Shown here: positions 25,363 to 35,245 of the stretch, piece by piece | Layout of the letters: every line of letters starts with the position of its first letter | How positions within the stretch are numbered: the stretch's first letter is position 1 | Assembly: GCA_902364065.1 (NCBI GenBank) | Contig: CABJCJ010000005.1 | Location: forward strand, 1-64,000 | Origin: Veillonellaceae bacterium SB90 | GTDB taxonomy: Bacteria > Bacillota > Negativicutes > Selenomonadales > Selenomonadaceae | DNA length: 64,000 bases | Direction: 5' to 3' | Made by a program: the position numbers and the translations under genes | The notes under the pieces: generated by a model | Seen by the model: the letters and a program-made list of their open reading frames with translations, nothing else | What the model was told of the DNA's origin: nothing | The model's database searches: none

Positions 25363-25956
25363 TTATTTCTTGAGCTGTGCGGCGAGATAATCCTTGATCA
25401 TCGTGTCGTAGGCTGCCGTATGCGCAAAGGCTTCCTGCGCAAGCTCCATGCGCGTGCGGTCATCGACGCAGCCGTTCTTCGTGACCTGCTCGGCAATCTC
25501 GTCGTAGCGGGCCGGATTCGTCACAATAGTGACGAACTTGAAGTTCTTGGCCGCCGCACGGACCATGGCCGGGCCGCCGATATCGATGTTCTCGATGGCT
25601 TCCGCAAGCGTGACGTTCGGCTTAGCGATTGTCTCCTTGAACGGATAGAGGTTGACGGCCACGAGGTCGATGCCCGTGATGTGATGCTCCTCCATCTCAC
25701 GGACATGCTCGGGGTTGTCGCGCACGGCGAGGATACCGCCATGGATGTACGGGTTGAGCGTCTTGACGCGGCCGTCCATGATCTCCGGGAAGCCCGTGAC
25801 ATCGCTGACGTAGGTGACGGGGATGCCCGCTTCCTTGATGGCCTTCATCGTGCCGCCCGTCGAGACGATCTCAACGCCGGCCTCGTGGAGTTTGCGGGCG
25901 AATTCGACAACGCCCTGCTTATTCGATACGCTGATGAGTGCGCGTTTGATCTTCAT
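25363..25956 (-). CDS. purH: IMP cyclohydrolase, single-domain PurH
   Basis: Closes FAICAR to IMP. The 197 residues cover only the N-terminal MGS-like IMP cyclohydrolase domain: [17 protein letters not shown] at the start, [14 protein letters not shown], and [20 protein letters not shown]. Bifunctional PurH is about 510 residues, with AICAR transformylase at the C-terminus. Here the frame ends in [12 protein letters not shown], and only 77 bases separate it from purD, so the second domain is absent and not frameshifted. The transformylase must be encoded elsewhere, perhaps as the monofunctional AICARFT found in several anaerobes. Its good Shine-Dalgarno and operon position argue against decay. 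Confidence 0.9.
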   Translation of the reverse strand: MKIKRALISVSNKQGVVEFARKLHEAGVEIVSTGGTMKAIKEAGIPVTYVSDVTGFPEIMDGRVKTLNPYIHGGILAVRDNPEHVREMEEHHITGIDLVAVNLYPFKETIAKPNVTLAEAIENIDIGGPAMVRAAAKNFKFVTIVTNPARYDEIAEQVTKNGCVDDRTRMELAQEAFAHTAAYDTMIKDYLAAQLKK

Positions 25957-25974
25957 GGTTTGAATCCCTCTTTC

Positions 25975-26586
25975 TTACTCTGTGATCCGCACATGGCGGC
26001 CCTCCACCTTCAGGCGGCCTTCGCAGTAAAGCTGGATGGCCTTCGGGTAGATGATGTGTTCCTGCTCGAGCACGCGCGCGCCGAGCGTTTCTTCCGTATC
26101 GTCATCGAGCACGGGTACGGCGGCCTGCAGAATGATGGGGCCGCTGTCCGTGCCCTCGTCGACGAAATGCACGGTGCAGCCGCTGATCTTGACGCCATAG
26201 GCGAGCACATCGCGGTGCGCATGCGCGCCCGGGAAGCTCGGCAGCAGCGCCGGATGGATGTTCATGATGCGGCCGGCAAAATGACGCACGAAATACGGCG
26301 TCAGGATGCGCATGAAGCCGGCGAGCACGACGAGCGTGACGCCCGCTTCCTCAAGCGCAGCCACGAGGGCCTTTTCGAAGGGCTCACGGCCCTTATACTG
26401 CTTGCGGTCGATGCAGACGGCCCTGATGCCGGCCGTTTCGGCGCGCGTCAGCGCATAGGCATCGGGCTTGTCCGTGAGCACAACGGCAATCGTGGCGTCC
26501 ACTTCGCCGCGGCCGATGGCATCGATGATGGACTGGAGGTCCGTGCCGCGGCCGGAGCAGAGCACGCCCAGGACTTGTTTATTCAT
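25975..26586 (-). CDS. purN: Phosphoribosylglycinamide formyltransferase (10-formyl-THF type)
   Basis: Third step of the pathway, formylating GAR. The 203 residues show [19 protein letters not shown] at the N-terminus and the catalytic triad in the Asn/His segment [25 protein letters not shown], plus the Asp in [17 protein letters not shown]. The start ATG overlaps the purM stop by 8 bases, implying coupled translation. Confidence 0.96.
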   Translation of the reverse strand: MNKQVLGVLCSGRGTDLQSIIDAIGRGEVDATIAVVLTDKPDAYALTRAETAGIRAVCIDRKQYKGREPFEKALVAALEEAGVTLVVLAGFMRILTPYFVRHFAGRIMNIHPALLPSFPGAHAHRDVLAYGVKISGCTVHFVDEGTDSGPIILQAAVPVLDDDTEETLGARVLEQEHIIYPKAIQLYCEGRLKVEGRHVRITE

Positions 26587-27631
26587 CGAACACGCCGCCT
26601 TTGATTGTCACATCGTGATTGCCGCGGACGACGCGGCCAATCTCGTAGACCGTCTCGTTCTCTGCCGCAAGGTAAGCCTTAATCTTGTCGGCTTCCTCGC
26701 GGCTCGCCATGATGACCATGCCGATGCCCATATTGAACGTGCGGTACATCTCATGCCAGTCGACGTTGCCCCACTGCTGCAGCAGGCGGAAGATCGCCGG
26801 CATCTGCCAGACGGAGCTGTCGATCGTGACGGCCATGTCGTCGGGCAGGGCGCGCGGGATGTTGTCGTAGAAGCCGCCGCCTGTGATGTGCACCATGCCG
26901 TGGATGTCGAATTTCTCGATGAGCGGCAGGCAGGTCTTCGGGTAGAGGCGCGTCGGCGTCAGGAGTTCCTCGCCGATGGTCTTGCCGAGCTCGTCGATGT
27001 ATTCATCGCCCTTGAAGCCCTTGTGCTCAAAGCAGATCTTGCGCACAAGGGAGTAGCCGTTGGAGTGAACGCCCGAAGACGGCAGGCCGAGCAGCACATC
27101 GCCTTCCTTGACGCGCTCGCTCGTGATGACCTTCGATTTCTCGACGACGCCGACGGCAAAGCCGGCGATGTCGTATTCACCAACGGGATAGAAGCCGCTC
27201 ATTTCAGCCGTCTCGCCGCCAATGAGCGCACAGCCGGATTCCTTGCAGGCATTTGCCACGCCCTTGACGACTGCTGCCACCTGCTCGGGGTCGAGCTTGC
27301 CGACGGCGAGGTAATCGAGGAAGAACAGGGGCTCTGCGCCCTGCACGAGGATATCGTTGACGCACATGGCCACAGCGTCCTGGCCGATGGTGTCATGCTT
27401 GTCGAGCATGAAGGCCAGGCGCAGTTTCGTGCCGACGCCGTCCGTGCCGGAGACAAGGACCGGTTCCTTATACTTGCCGGCATTCAGTGCAAAAAGGCCG
27501 CCGAAGCCGCCGAGGTCGCCGAGAACTTCGGAACGATACGTTGCCTTGACGCTGTCCTTGATGAGTTTGACGGAATAGTTGCCGGCATCGATATCGACGC
27601 CAGAATCTTTGTAGGTGAGTTGTTCTGCCAT
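26579..27631 (-). CDS. purM: Phosphoribosylformylglycinamidine cyclo-ligase (AIR synthetase)
   Basis: Fifth step, closing the imidazole ring of AIR. The 350-residue protein has [33 protein letters not shown], the ATP/Mg segment [26 protein letters not shown] and the late [20 protein letters not shown] lies 3-9 bases before the ATG. It lies between purF (63 bases upstream) and purN (overlapping). Confidence 0.97.
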   Translation of the reverse strand: MAEQLTYKDSGVDIDAGNYSVKLIKDSVKATYRSEVLGDLGGFGGLFALNAGKYKEPVLVSGTDGVGTKLRLAFMLDKHDTIGQDAVAMCVNDILVQGAEPLFFLDYLAVGKLDPEQVAAVVKGVANACKESGCALIGGETAEMSGFYPVGEYDIAGFAVGVVEKSKVITSERVKEGDVLLGLPSSGVHSNGYSLVRKICFEHKGFKGDEYIDELGKTIGEELLTPTRLYPKTCLPLIEKFDIHGMVHITGGGFYDNIPRALPDDMAVTIDSSVWQMPAIFRLLQQWGNVDWHEMYRTFNMGIGMVIMASREEADKIKAYLAAENETVYEIGRVVRGNHDVTIKGGVFDE

Positions 27632-27694
27632 TTTCTTCCTTTTATTTCCTTTCCTGTCAACTGTCTGTCAGTGATATGCTTCAGCGCGCAGGGT

Positions 27695-29134
27695 TCAGCA
27701 CTTGCGCTGCTCGAATACGTACTTGCTGTTGCCGGCCGGCTTCTCGCCATCCTCGATCGGATACGCGCTGTTGAAGCAGGCATAGCACATGTCATCGGCC
27801 TTGAGATTTGGCACGCACTGCTTGAGGCCTTCGATGCTCAGGAAGTGCAGCGAATCCGCACCGATGAACTCGCGAATCTCCTCGACGCTCTTTGTCGCAG
27901 CGATGAGCTCCTTGCGCACGCTGGTATCGATGCCATAGAAGCACGGATAGCCAATCGGTGGGCTGCTGATGCAGACATGGACTTCCTTCGCGCCGGCATT
28001 CCGGAGCATGCGGACGATCTTACCGCTCGTCGTGCCGCGGACGATGGAGTCATCGACCATGATGACCGATTTGCCCTCGACGACGGAGCGGATGGCATTG
28101 AGCTTGAGCTTGACGGCCGTGTCGCGCTTCTTCTGCGTCGGCTGGATGAACGTGCGGCCGATGTAACGGTTCTTGATGAGGCCTTCGACAAACGGGATGC
28201 CCGACTCATAGGCAAAGCCTGTGGCAGCCGTCGTGCCGGAGTCCGGCACCGAGATGACGATGTCGCCCTTGAAGCCGGATTCGCGGGCCAGGACCTGTCC
28301 CATGCGGAAGCGCGCATCGTGGACGCTCTGTCCGTCGATGACGGAATCCGGACGGGCGAAATAGATGTATTCAAAAATGCAGCCGGCCTTCTTCTCCTCC
28401 GTCGCGAACGGATACGACTTGAGACCGTGCTCGTCGATGACGACCATTTCGCCCGGCAGGACGTCGCGCACGAAGTCCGCGCCAACCACGTCAAGGCCGC
28501 AGGTTTCCGAAGAAATGACCCAGCTGCCTTCCTCCGTCTTGCCGATGCAGAGCGGGCGGAAGCCCTGCGGGTCACGGGCACCGATGAGCTTGTCCTCCGT
28601 CATGAGCGTCAAACAGTACGCACCCTTGATTTTCTTGAGGCTCTCGATGACCTTGTCCTCGATGTGTTCCTGGCGGGAGCGCGCGATGAGATTGACGAAG
28701 ACCTCCGAGTCAATAGACGTCTGGAAAATCGTGCCCTGCTGCTCGAGCTCGTGGCGGATCTGTGCGGCATTTGTGAGGTTGCCGTTGTGGGCAAGCGCGA
28801 TCTTGCCGCCCGCGTAATTGACCATGAGCGGCTGCGTATTCGCGAGAAGGCTTGAGCCCGTCGTGGAATAGCGCACATGGCCGATGGCGATGTACTGATT
28901 GTCCATATGCGGGACCTGATGGCGAAATACCTCATTGACGAGGCCCATGCCGCGCGTCACGTCCATCCAGGCGCCGTCCGTGATGGCGATGCCGGCACTT
29001 TCCTGCCCGCGATGCTGCAGGGCATAAAGGCCGAGATACGTCAGCCCGGACACATCCTCCGTATGGGAATAGACGCCGTAGACACCGCATTCTTCTTTCC
29101 ATTTCGGTTCTGGGTTGTAGCCATTTTCATACAT
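27695..29134 (-). CDS. purF: Amidophosphoribosyltransferase
   Basis: Commits PRPP to purines using glutamine ammonia. The 479-residue protein is of the Bacillus type: a short propeptide precedes the catalytic Cys16 in KEECGVYGVY, so self-cleavage is expected. The glutaminase domain has RGMGLVNEVF and GHVRYSTTG. The PRPP site is SVIMVDDSIVRGTTSGKIVRML. Cysteines in AGCIFEYIYF and near the C-terminus (DDMCYACFNSAY) fit the [4Fe-4S] ligands of this type. The nearest Shine-Dalgarno (AAGGAAG) is 13 bases from the ATG, rather far. A terminator-like hairpin precedes the gene. Confidence 0.96.
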   Translation of the reverse strand: MYENGYNPEPKWKEECGVYGVYSHTEDVSGLTYLGLYALQHRGQESAGIAITDGAWMDVTRGMGLVNEVFRHQVPHMDNQYIAIGHVRYSTTGSSLLANTQPLMVNYAGGKIALAHNGNLTNAAQIRHELEQQGTIFQTSIDSEVFVNLIARSRQEHIEDKVIESLKKIKGAYCLTLMTEDKLIGARDPQGFRPLCIGKTEEGSWVISSETCGLDVVGADFVRDVLPGEMVVIDEHGLKSYPFATEEKKAGCIFEYIYFARPDSVIDGQSVHDARFRMGQVLARESGFKGDIVISVPDSGTTAATGFAYESGIPFVEGLIKNRYIGRTFIQPTQKKRDTAVKLKLNAIRSVVEGKSVIMVDDSIVRGTTSGKIVRMLRNAGAKEVHVCISSPPIGYPCFYGIDTSVRKELIAATKSVEEIREFIGADSLHFLSIEGLKQCVPNLKADDMCYACFNSAYPIEDGEKPAGNSKYVFEQRKC

Positions 29135-29206
29135 GGTTGTTCTGATTCTTCCTTTTCACTTTCATGCTTGATAAACTTGCCGCTCGTCAGAGAGACGCGG
29201 CGATGA

Positions 29207-29237
29207 CGAAAAAACAGTCCACGAGAAGGTGGACCGC
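29207..29237 (-). terminator. Terminator-like hairpin between purE and purF
   Basis: Minus-strand GTCCAC and GTGGAC arms with a 6-base loop, then TGTTTTTTCG, 12 bases beyond the purE stop. No new promoter is visible before purF, so it should act as a partial terminator or attenuator inside the operon. Confidence 0.6.
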
Positions 29238-29248
29238 TCTTCCTTTCA

Positions 29249-29734
29249 TCAGAGCTGCGCTGCTACGCGAGCTGCTTTCTTGTCAACTTCCTCAACCATC
29301 TTGGCGCGATAATCCGCAAGCTTCTGCCGGAGGCCTTCATCGGCGACGGCAAAGATTTCGACGGCAAAGATGGCGGCATTCTTGGAGCCGTTGATGGCCA
29401 TGGTGGCCACGGGGATACCCGAAGGCATCTGGACCGTCGAGAGCAGGGCATCCATGCCGTTCAGAGCCGTGGCGTTGATGGGCACGCCGATGACGGGCAG
29501 CGTCGTGTAGCTGGCCACGACACCCGCGAGGTGTGCAGCCGCACCAGCTGCCACGATGAAGGCACCGACACCTTTTTCGGGCGCACCGAGCACGAACTCG
29601 CGCACCTTTGCCGGCGTGCGGTGTGCCGAGGCGACCTCGACGACGGACTCAATGCCAAACTGCTTCAAGAGTTCAACGGCTGGCTTCAGGATAGGCCAGT
29701 CGGAATCACTTCCCATGAGAAGAGCGACTTTCAT
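29249..29734 (-). CDS. purE: 5-(carboxyamino)imidazole ribonucleotide mutase
   Basis: Sixth step, making CAIR. The 161-residue protein has [17 protein letters not shown], the SAHRTPAKV loop with the catalytic His, and [23 protein letters not shown]. No purK is adjacent, so whether it takes N5-CAIR (class I) or AIR plus CO2 (class II) cannot be settled from position. AGGAGA lies 9 bases before the ATG. Confidence 0.95.
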   Translation of the reverse strand: MKVALLMGSDSDWPILKPAVELLKQFGIESVVEVASAHRTPAKVREFVLGAPEKGVGAFIVAAGAAAHLAGVVASYTTLPVIGVPINATALNGMDALLSTVQMPSGIPVATMAINGSKNAAIFAVEIFAVADEGLRQKLADYRAKMVEEVDKKAARVAAQL

Positions 29735-29787
29735 GGATGATCATCTCCTAATCTGTAACGTGTATACCGTGCGATGTGGCGGTGGGA

Positions 29788-30660
29788 TTATTCGAAATCC
29801 TTGCCCGTCAGCATCTTGAATGCTTCTTTGTACTTGGCGATCGTCTTGTCGATGACATCCTGCGGCAGCTCGTAATCGCTGTCCGGATTGGCCTTGAGCC
29901 AGTCACGGACGAACTGCTTGTCGTAGGACGGCTGGGACTTGCCGGCCTCATAGCCTTCGAGCGGCCAGAAGCGGGAGCTGTCCGGCGTCAGGACCTCATC
30001 GCCGAGGATGATGTTGCCGTTCTCATCGAGGCCAAACTCGAATTTCGTGTCGGCAATGATGATGCCGCGGGAACGCGCGTAATCGGCGCACTTCTTGTAA
30101 ATCGCAATCGTATAGTCACGGACCTTCTCGGCGTATTCGCGGCCATGGCCCGGGAAGCTCTTCTCGAGGACTTTTGCCCCCTGTTCGAGGGAAACGTTTT
30201 CATCATGATCGCCAAGTTCTGCCTTCGTGCTCGGCGTGAAGATTGGTTCCGGCAGCTGCTGCGACTCCTTGAGGCCAGCTGGCAGCTCGATGCCGCATAT
30301 CGTACCGTTTTCCTTGTAGCTTTCCCAGCCGCTGCCCGTGATGTAGCCGCGGACGATGCATTCCATCGGAATCATCGTGAGCTTCTTGCATTTCATGCTG
30401 TTGCCGATGAACTGCGGCTGCTGGAAGAACTCCGGCATATCCTTGTTGTCGACCGAGATCATGTGATTCGGCAGGATATCCTTCGTGAAGTCGAACCAGA
30501 ACTTCGACATCTGCGTCAGGATCGCGCCCTTCTTCGTGATCTTGTTCTTGAGGATGTGGTCGAAAGCCGAGATGCGGTCCGTGGCCACCATGATGATGCT
30601 GTCGCCTGCGTCATAGACTTCGCGAACTTTTCCGGATTTAAACGGCTTGTACTCTTTCAT
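29788..30660 (-). CDS. purC: SAICAR synthetase
   Basis: Adds aspartate to CAIR. The 290 residues are near the longer family form, with KSGKVREVYDAGDSIIMVATDRISAFDHIL at the N-terminus and the MIPMECIVRGYITGSGW and IIADTKFEFGLDENGNIILGDEVLTPDSSRFW blocks. It is the first gene after the operon promoter. GGAGG lies 9-10 bases before the ATG. purB, purL, purQ, purS and purK are not in this window. Confidence 0.96.
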   Translation of the reverse strand: MKEYKPFKSGKVREVYDAGDSIIMVATDRISAFDHILKNKITKKGAILTQMSKFWFDFTKDILPNHMISVDNKDMPEFFQQPQFIGNSMKCKKLTMIPMECIVRGYITGSGWESYKENGTICGIELPAGLKESQQLPEPIFTPSTKAELGDHDENVSLEQGAKVLEKSFPGHGREYAEKVRDYTIAIYKKCADYARSRGIIIADTKFEFGLDENGNIILGDEVLTPDSSRFWPLEGYEAGKSQPSYDKQFVRDWLKANPDSDYELPQDVIDKTIAKYKEAFKMLTGKDFE

Positions 30661-30713
30661 GAATGATCGTCCTCCGTTTTTGCAATCGCAATGAGTGATA
30701 TCTTTACATATCC

Positions 30714-30742
30714 ATCATAACGAGATTTTTTCCACATGTCAA
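30714..30742 (-). promoter_or_regulatory. Promoter of the pur operon
   Basis: Minus-strand TTGACA (30737-30742), 17-base spacer, TATGAT (30714-30719). The leader of about 47 bases is too short for a purine riboswitch, and none is seen. Confidence 0.82.
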
Positions 30743-30782
30743 CCAAAAAGGAGACACATGTCCTTGCATTGATTTCCTGAAC

Positions 30783-30831
30783 GAAAAGAGCCGCCGCACA
30801 TGCCATGGTTCTGCATGTACGGCGGCTCTTG
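30783..30831 (-). terminator. Terminator of the activase gene
   Basis: Minus strand AAGAGCCGCCG and CGGCGGCTCTT make an 11-bp stem followed by TTTTC, about 37 bases after the stop. Confidence 0.82.
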
Positions 30832-30867
30832 GCCCTTATGGATATGGATACGCATTATGACAAGTCA

Positions 30868-33800
30868 TTACGAGTGGCTTTCTGCGACCTTCATGGTATC
30901 GGTGTCCGCCTGTTCCTCCACGGACTCCTCTGCCTGCTGCTTCTGGGGGCCGCGTTCTTTCGCGACAGCCAGCATGAGCTTGAGCCGGTTGAGCTGGTTG
31001 ACCTCCGACGAACCGGCATCGCAGTCGATGGCCGTAAGGTTTGCGCCCTTGTAGCTCTCGCGCAGCTCGTGCATGACGCCCTTGCCCGTGATGTGATTCG
31101 GCAGGCAGCCAAACGGCTGCAGGCAGACCACGTTGGGCACGCCCTCGTCGATGAGCTTGACCATCTCGCCCGTCAGGAACCAGCCTTCGCCGGCCATGTT
31201 GCCGAGGCTGACGTGGCGCGAGGCGAGCTCCGCCGTCTTGTAGATGGAATGCGGCGGCATGAAGTGGCGGCTCTTCTCGAGCGCCTTCTTCATCGGCTGA
31301 CGGAAGAACTCGATGATTTTGATGAAGATCTTCGCGAAGAACTCGTCCTTGTACTTGCCGGCCAGGAGTTCGTGCTTCGAGATGGAGTCATAGGCCGAAT
31401 ACAGGAAAAAGTCCACGAAATCCGGCATGACGACTTCGGCGCCCTCTTCGATGAGCACGCTTTCGATGTGGTTGTTTGCCACCGGATGGTATTTGGCGAG
31501 AATCTCGCCGACGATGCCGACCTTCGGCTTCCAGAGCGTCTCGTCGATGGGGATATTGTCGAATTCCCGGACAATCTGCTTGATGGTACGCTTATAGGCG
31601 AAGAACCCGCCGTCGCGCAGCACATCCTTGCATTTTGCCATCCACTTGTCGTAGAGGCGCTGCGTCTCGCCCTTCTGGAGCTCGTACGGCAGCATGCGGT
31701 TGCGGACATTCTGCAGGAGATCGCCGAAGATCGCGGCCTTGACGGCCGCCACGAGCATCGGGCGCGTGAGGCGGAAGGAATCCGTCTCTTCCGGCAGGCC
31801 GTGCACGGCGAAGACCGGCACCTGCGGGAACCCCGCGTACTTGAGGGCCTGGCGCAGGACGCTCATGTAGTTCGTCGCACGGCAGGCGCCGCACGTCTGG
31901 AACATCGCGATGCTCGTGTGATCCGGGTCGTATTTGCCGGATTTGAGTGCTGCGATGAGCTGGCCGATGACGACGATCGACGGATAGCACATGTCGTTGT
32001 TGACGTAGCGCAGGCCGAGATCGATGGCCGCCTTGTCCGGCATCTGCGGCACCACAAGATTATAGCCGAAGTCGCGCATGACTTCCTTGATGAGCTCGAA
32101 GTGAATCGGTGCCATCTGCGGTGCGAGGATCGTGTGCGTCTTTCTGCATTCCTCCGTGAAATGCGGACGCTCAATCGGCGTGACTTCCTGATACGGCACG
32201 GGCTTGCGGCGTGCGAGCGCTGCCATCAGCGAACGCAGGCGGATGCGGGCCGCACCGAGGTTCGATACTTCGTCAAGCTTGATCATCGTATAGATGCGAT
32301 GATGCTGCTCGAGGATTTCTTTGACCTGCCCCGTCGTCAGGGCATCGAGGCCGCAACCGAACGAACTGAACTGGATGAGTGTGAGGTTCGGGTGCTCCGC
32401 GACGAATTGCGCCGCATGGTAGAGGCGTGCGTGGTAGCTCCACTGATTGACGACCTCGAGCTTGCCGCCGTGGACCGGCATGTGGTAGACTGCATCCTCC
32501 GAGAGAATGGGCAGGTGGTACGACTGGATCATCTCCGGGATGCCGTGGTTGATTTCCGGATCGATGTGATACGGGCGTCCCACGAGCATGATGGCCTGTT
32601 CTCCCGTCATGGCGATGCGGTCGAGGATTTTCTGGCCGTAGTCGCGGACATCCTGACGATACTGTGCGAGCTCGCGGTAGCCGGCTTCCGCCGCCGCGGT
32701 GATCTCTTCCTTCGTCAGGTGTTCATGCGCGCCGAGTTCCTCCACGAGGCGCGCAATCATGCGCTTCTTGTCGTGGATGGGCAGGAACGGCTGGATGAAG
32801 TCGATGTCCTTCTCGCGCAGGATATCCATGTTGCCGCGGATATTCTCGGCATACGAGGCCACGATCGGGCAGTTGAAGTGATTCTCCGACGGATGCACAT
32901 CGTCCTTCATGTTGTATGGTTCACAGGGATAGAAGATCTTCTTCACGCCCTTCTCGACGAGGTCCATGATATGGCCGTGTGCGAGTTTGGCCGGATAGCA
33001 CAGGGAATCGGACGGGACCGTCGCCATGCCCTTGAAGTAGAGCTTAGCGCTCGATTTGCCCGAAAGCACGACGCGATAGTTGAGCTCCGTAAAGAAGGTG
33101 AACCAGAACGGATAATCCTCATACATGTTGAGCGTGCGCGGAATGCCGATTTCGCCGCGCTGCGGATGCTCGAGCGGGCGGTAATGCGCGAAGACACGCT
33201 CGTATTTGTAGCGGTAGATGTTCGGCGTATCGGCTTCCTTCTTTTCCCCGCCGATGCCGCGCTCGCAGCGGTTGCCCGTGAAATACCTGCTGCCGTCCGG
33301 GAACTTCTGCATCGTGATGAGGCATTTGTTGCCGCAGCTGCGGCAGCGGTACGAGCTCGTCGTCACAGAAAAGGCGTCGAGTTCGTCAGCCGACAGGATG
33401 GAGGAATGCTCCTGCCCCGTCTCGAGGGCCAGGATGGCCGCACCGTACGCACCCATGAGGCCGGCGATATCCGGGCGGATGACGTCGCGGTCGAGGAGTT
33501 TCTCCATGCAGCGCAGCACGGCGTCGTTGTAGAACGTGCCGCCCTGTACGACGATATGGTCACCGAGCTCGCGCACATCCTTGAGCTGCATGACCTTGAA
33601 GAGCGCGTTCTTGATGACCGAGAACGCGATGCCCGCCGAGATGTCGGCGACCTCCGCACCCTCCTTCTGCGCCTGCTTGACCTTTGAGTTCATGAAGACC
33701 GTGCAGCGCGTGCCGAGGTCGACAGGCGCCTTGGAATCGATGGCCTTCGCCGCAAACTCCGCCGGCGTCATGTGCAGGCCCTCGGCGAAGTTCTGGATGA

Positions 33801-35154
33801 ATGAACCGCAGCCGGCCGAGCACGCCTCGTTGAGCGTGATGTTGCCGATGCTGCCGTCCTTGACGAAGAAGCATTTCATGTCCTGGCCGCCGATGTCGAG
33901 CACAAACGTGACCTCGGGACAGAACTCCTGTGCCGCCCGCAAGTGCGCAAACGTCTCGACCTCGCCGCCGTCGGCGTGCAGGGCCGCCTTGACGATGGCC
34001 TCGCCATAGCCCGTCGTCATCGTGCCGGCGATATGCGTGCCCTCAGGCAGCGCCTTGTAGAGCTCCTTGATTTCCTGTACGACCGTCTTCAGGGGCGAGC
34101 CGTGATTGCTGCCGTACGACGTGTAGAGGATCTCCTTGTCCCTGCCGATGGCCGTGATCTTGGTCGTCGTTGAGCCTGCATCGATGCCGACATAGACGGG
34201 GCCGCGATACGCGGCAAGATCGCCGCGCTTTACCTTGTCCTTGTCATGGCGTGCCTTGAAGCGCTCATAATCCGCGCGGTCCTCAAAGAGCGTGAAGTCG
34301 GCCTTGCGCGTCTCCTTGGCCGCTGCTTCCTTCGCCCGTTCGATACTCTGCTCGAGGATGGGCAGGTCGATGACCTTCGTCTCGTCGGATAGCGCCGCGC
34401 CCATGGCCACGAAGTAGTTGCCGTAGTCGACATCGACGACATGGTCATCGTCGAGCTCGAGCGTCTCGATGAAGCGCTTCTTGAGCTCCGGCAGAAAATG
34501 CAGCGGGCCGCCGAGGAAGGCGACCCGGCCGTTTATCGGCCGCCCCTGTGCGAGGTTGCCGATGGTCTGGTTGACCACGGCCTGGAAAATCGAGAGCGCA
34601 ATGTCGGCCTTCTCGGCACCATCGTTCATCAGAGCCTGGATATCCGTCTTGGCAAATACGCCGCAGCGCGAAGCAATCGTGTAAATCTGCTTGCCTTTGG
34701 CGGCCAGATCGTTGAGCCCCTTGGCATCCGTCGAGAGCAGCGAAGCCATATGGTCAATGAAAGAGCCCGTGCCGCCGGCACAGACTCCGTTCATGCGCTG
34801 CTCCGGTGCATCGCCGAAGTAAGTAATCTTGGCATCTTCGCCACCGAGTTCCACCACGGTGTCCGTCTGTGGTATCAGCTGCTTGACCGCAGCCGCGCAG
34901 GCGATGACCTCCTGTACGAAGGGCAGGCCGATGCGCTGCGCAATGCCCATACCGGCAGATCCCGTCAGGGCAAATGAAAATTTCTGCTCACCAACGATGG
35001 ATTTCAGATGCGTCAGATTCTCCTGCAGGGCATTGCCGATTTCTGAGAAATGGCGGGCGTAGTTCTTGTAGAGGATCTTCTTCTCATGGTCGAGAACCAC
35101 GAGCTTGATCGTCGTCGAGCCTACGTCAATCCCCACGTTCAATACTGATTTCAT
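30868..35154 (-). CDS. Large BcrAD/BadFG-type acyl-CoA dehydratase activase fusion
   Basis: 1428 residues. Two ASKHA-type ATPase modules come first: residues 1-265 (GIDVGSTTIKLVVLD, GGEDAKITYFGD, CAGGTGSFIDHM) and about 320-580 (VGIDAGSTTTKITAIG, LDIGGQDMKCFFV, CSAGCGSFIQNF). The double-Cys CSAGCG motif matches the [4Fe-4S] cluster of HgdC-type activators. A DUF2229-like region follows from about 650 (NMYEDYPFWFTFF, DSLCYPAKLAHGHI), then a dehydratase-like C-terminus with FQTCGACRATNYMS. Known activators of this fold drive one-electron reduction of 2-hydroxyacyl-CoA dehydratases; this long fused form has no proven substrate. It stands alone with no dehydratase subunits nearby. The ATG has GGTGG at 6-7 bases. 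Confidence 0.88.
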   Translation of the reverse strand: MKSVLNVGIDVGSTTIKLVVLDHEKKILYKNYARHFSEIGNALQENLTHLKSIVGEQKFSFALTGSAGMGIAQRIGLPFVQEVIACAAAVKQLIPQTDTVVELGGEDAKITYFGDAPEQRMNGVCAGGTGSFIDHMASLLSTDAKGLNDLAAKGKQIYTIASRCGVFAKTDIQALMNDGAEKADIALSIFQAVVNQTIGNLAQGRPINGRVAFLGGPLHFLPELKKRFIETLELDDDHVVDVDYGNYFVAMGAALSDETKVIDLPILEQSIERAKEAAAKETRKADFTLFEDRADYERFKARHDKDKVKRGDLAAYRGPVYVGIDAGSTTTKITAIGRDKEILYTSYGSNHGSPLKTVVQEIKELYKALPEGTHIAGTMTTGYGEAIVKAALHADGGEVETFAHLRAAQEFCPEVTFVLDIGGQDMKCFFVKDGSIGNITLNEACSAGCGSFIQNFAEGLHMTPAEFAAKAIDSKAPVDLGTRCTVFMNSKVKQAQKEGAEVADISAGIAFSVIKNALFKVMQLKDVRELGDHIVVQGGTFYNDAVLRCMEKLLDRDVIRPDIAGLMGAYGAAILALETGQEHSSILSADELDAFSVTTSSYRCRSCGNKCLITMQKFPDGSRYFTGNRCERGIGGEKKEADTPNIYRYKYERVFAHYRPLEHPQRGEIGIPRTLNMYEDYPFWFTFFTELNYRVVLSGKSSAKLYFKGMATVPSDSLCYPAKLAHGHIMDLVEKGVKKIFYPCEPYNMKDDVHPSENHFNCPIVASYAENIRGNMDILREKDIDFIQPFLPIHDKKRMIARLVEELGAHEHLTKEEITAAAEAGYRELAQYRQDVRDYGQKILDRIAMTGEQAIMLVGRPYHIDPEINHGIPEMIQSYHLPILSEDAVYHMPVHGGKLEVVNQWSYHARLYHAAQFVAEHPNLTLIQFSSFGCGLDALTTGQVKEILEQHHRIYTMIKLDEVSNLGAARIRLRSLMAALARRKPVPYQEVTPIERPHFTEECRKTHTILAPQMAPIHFELIKEVMRDFGYNLVVPQMPDKAAIDLGLRYVNNDMCYPSIVVIGQLIAALKSGKYDPDHTSIAMFQTCGACRATNYMSVLRQALKYAGFPQVPVFAVHGLPEETDSFRLTRPMLVAAVKAAIFGDLLQNVRNRMLPYELQKGETQRLYDKWMAKCKDVLRDGGFFAYKRTIKQIVREFDNIPIDETLWKPKVGIVGEILAKYHPVANNHIESVLIEEGAEVVMPDFVDFFLYSAYDSISKHELLAGKYKDEFFAKIFIKIIEFFRQPMKKALEKSRHFMPPHSIYKTAELASRHVSLGNMAGEGWFLTGEMVKLIDEGVPNVVCLQPFGCLPNHITGKGVMHELRESYKGANLTAIDCDAGSSEVNQLNRLKLMLAVAKERGPQKQQAEESVEEQADTDTMKVAESHS

Positions 35155-35188
35155 GTTTACACCACCTAGTGTTATACCGTTGTTTACG

Positions 35189-35209
35189 AAAAAAGCCTTT
35201 TACAGGCTT
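35189..35209 (-). promoter_or_regulatory. Hairpin at the 5' end of the activase transcript
   Basis: Minus strand AAGCCT-GTAAA-AGGCTT followed by TTTTTC. It begins at the predicted transcription start of the promoter at 35217-35245 and 46 bases after truA stops. It may be the ecf-truA terminator, or a 5' stabilising stem for the activase mRNA. Confidence 0.6.
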
Positions 35210-35216
35210 CTTTCAT

Positions 35217-35245
35217 ATTTTAGCGCATATACAAGGGGGGTGCAA
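35217..35245 (-). promoter_or_regulatory. Promoter of the activase gene
   Basis: Minus-strand TTGCAC (35240-35245), 17-base spacer, TAAAAT (35217-35222), just after the truA stop codon. Confidence 0.72.

Noticed and set aside
26468..28855. 795-codon plus-strand frame opposite purM/purF
   Set aside because: Spans several real minus-strand genes and their junctions; an antisense artefact of codon bias.
30805..33687. 960-codon open frame on the plus strand opposite the activase gene
   Set aside because: The minus-strand product has clear domains and motifs. The antisense frame is open only because of GC-rich codon bias and gives an Arg/Asp/Leu-rich sequence with no family.
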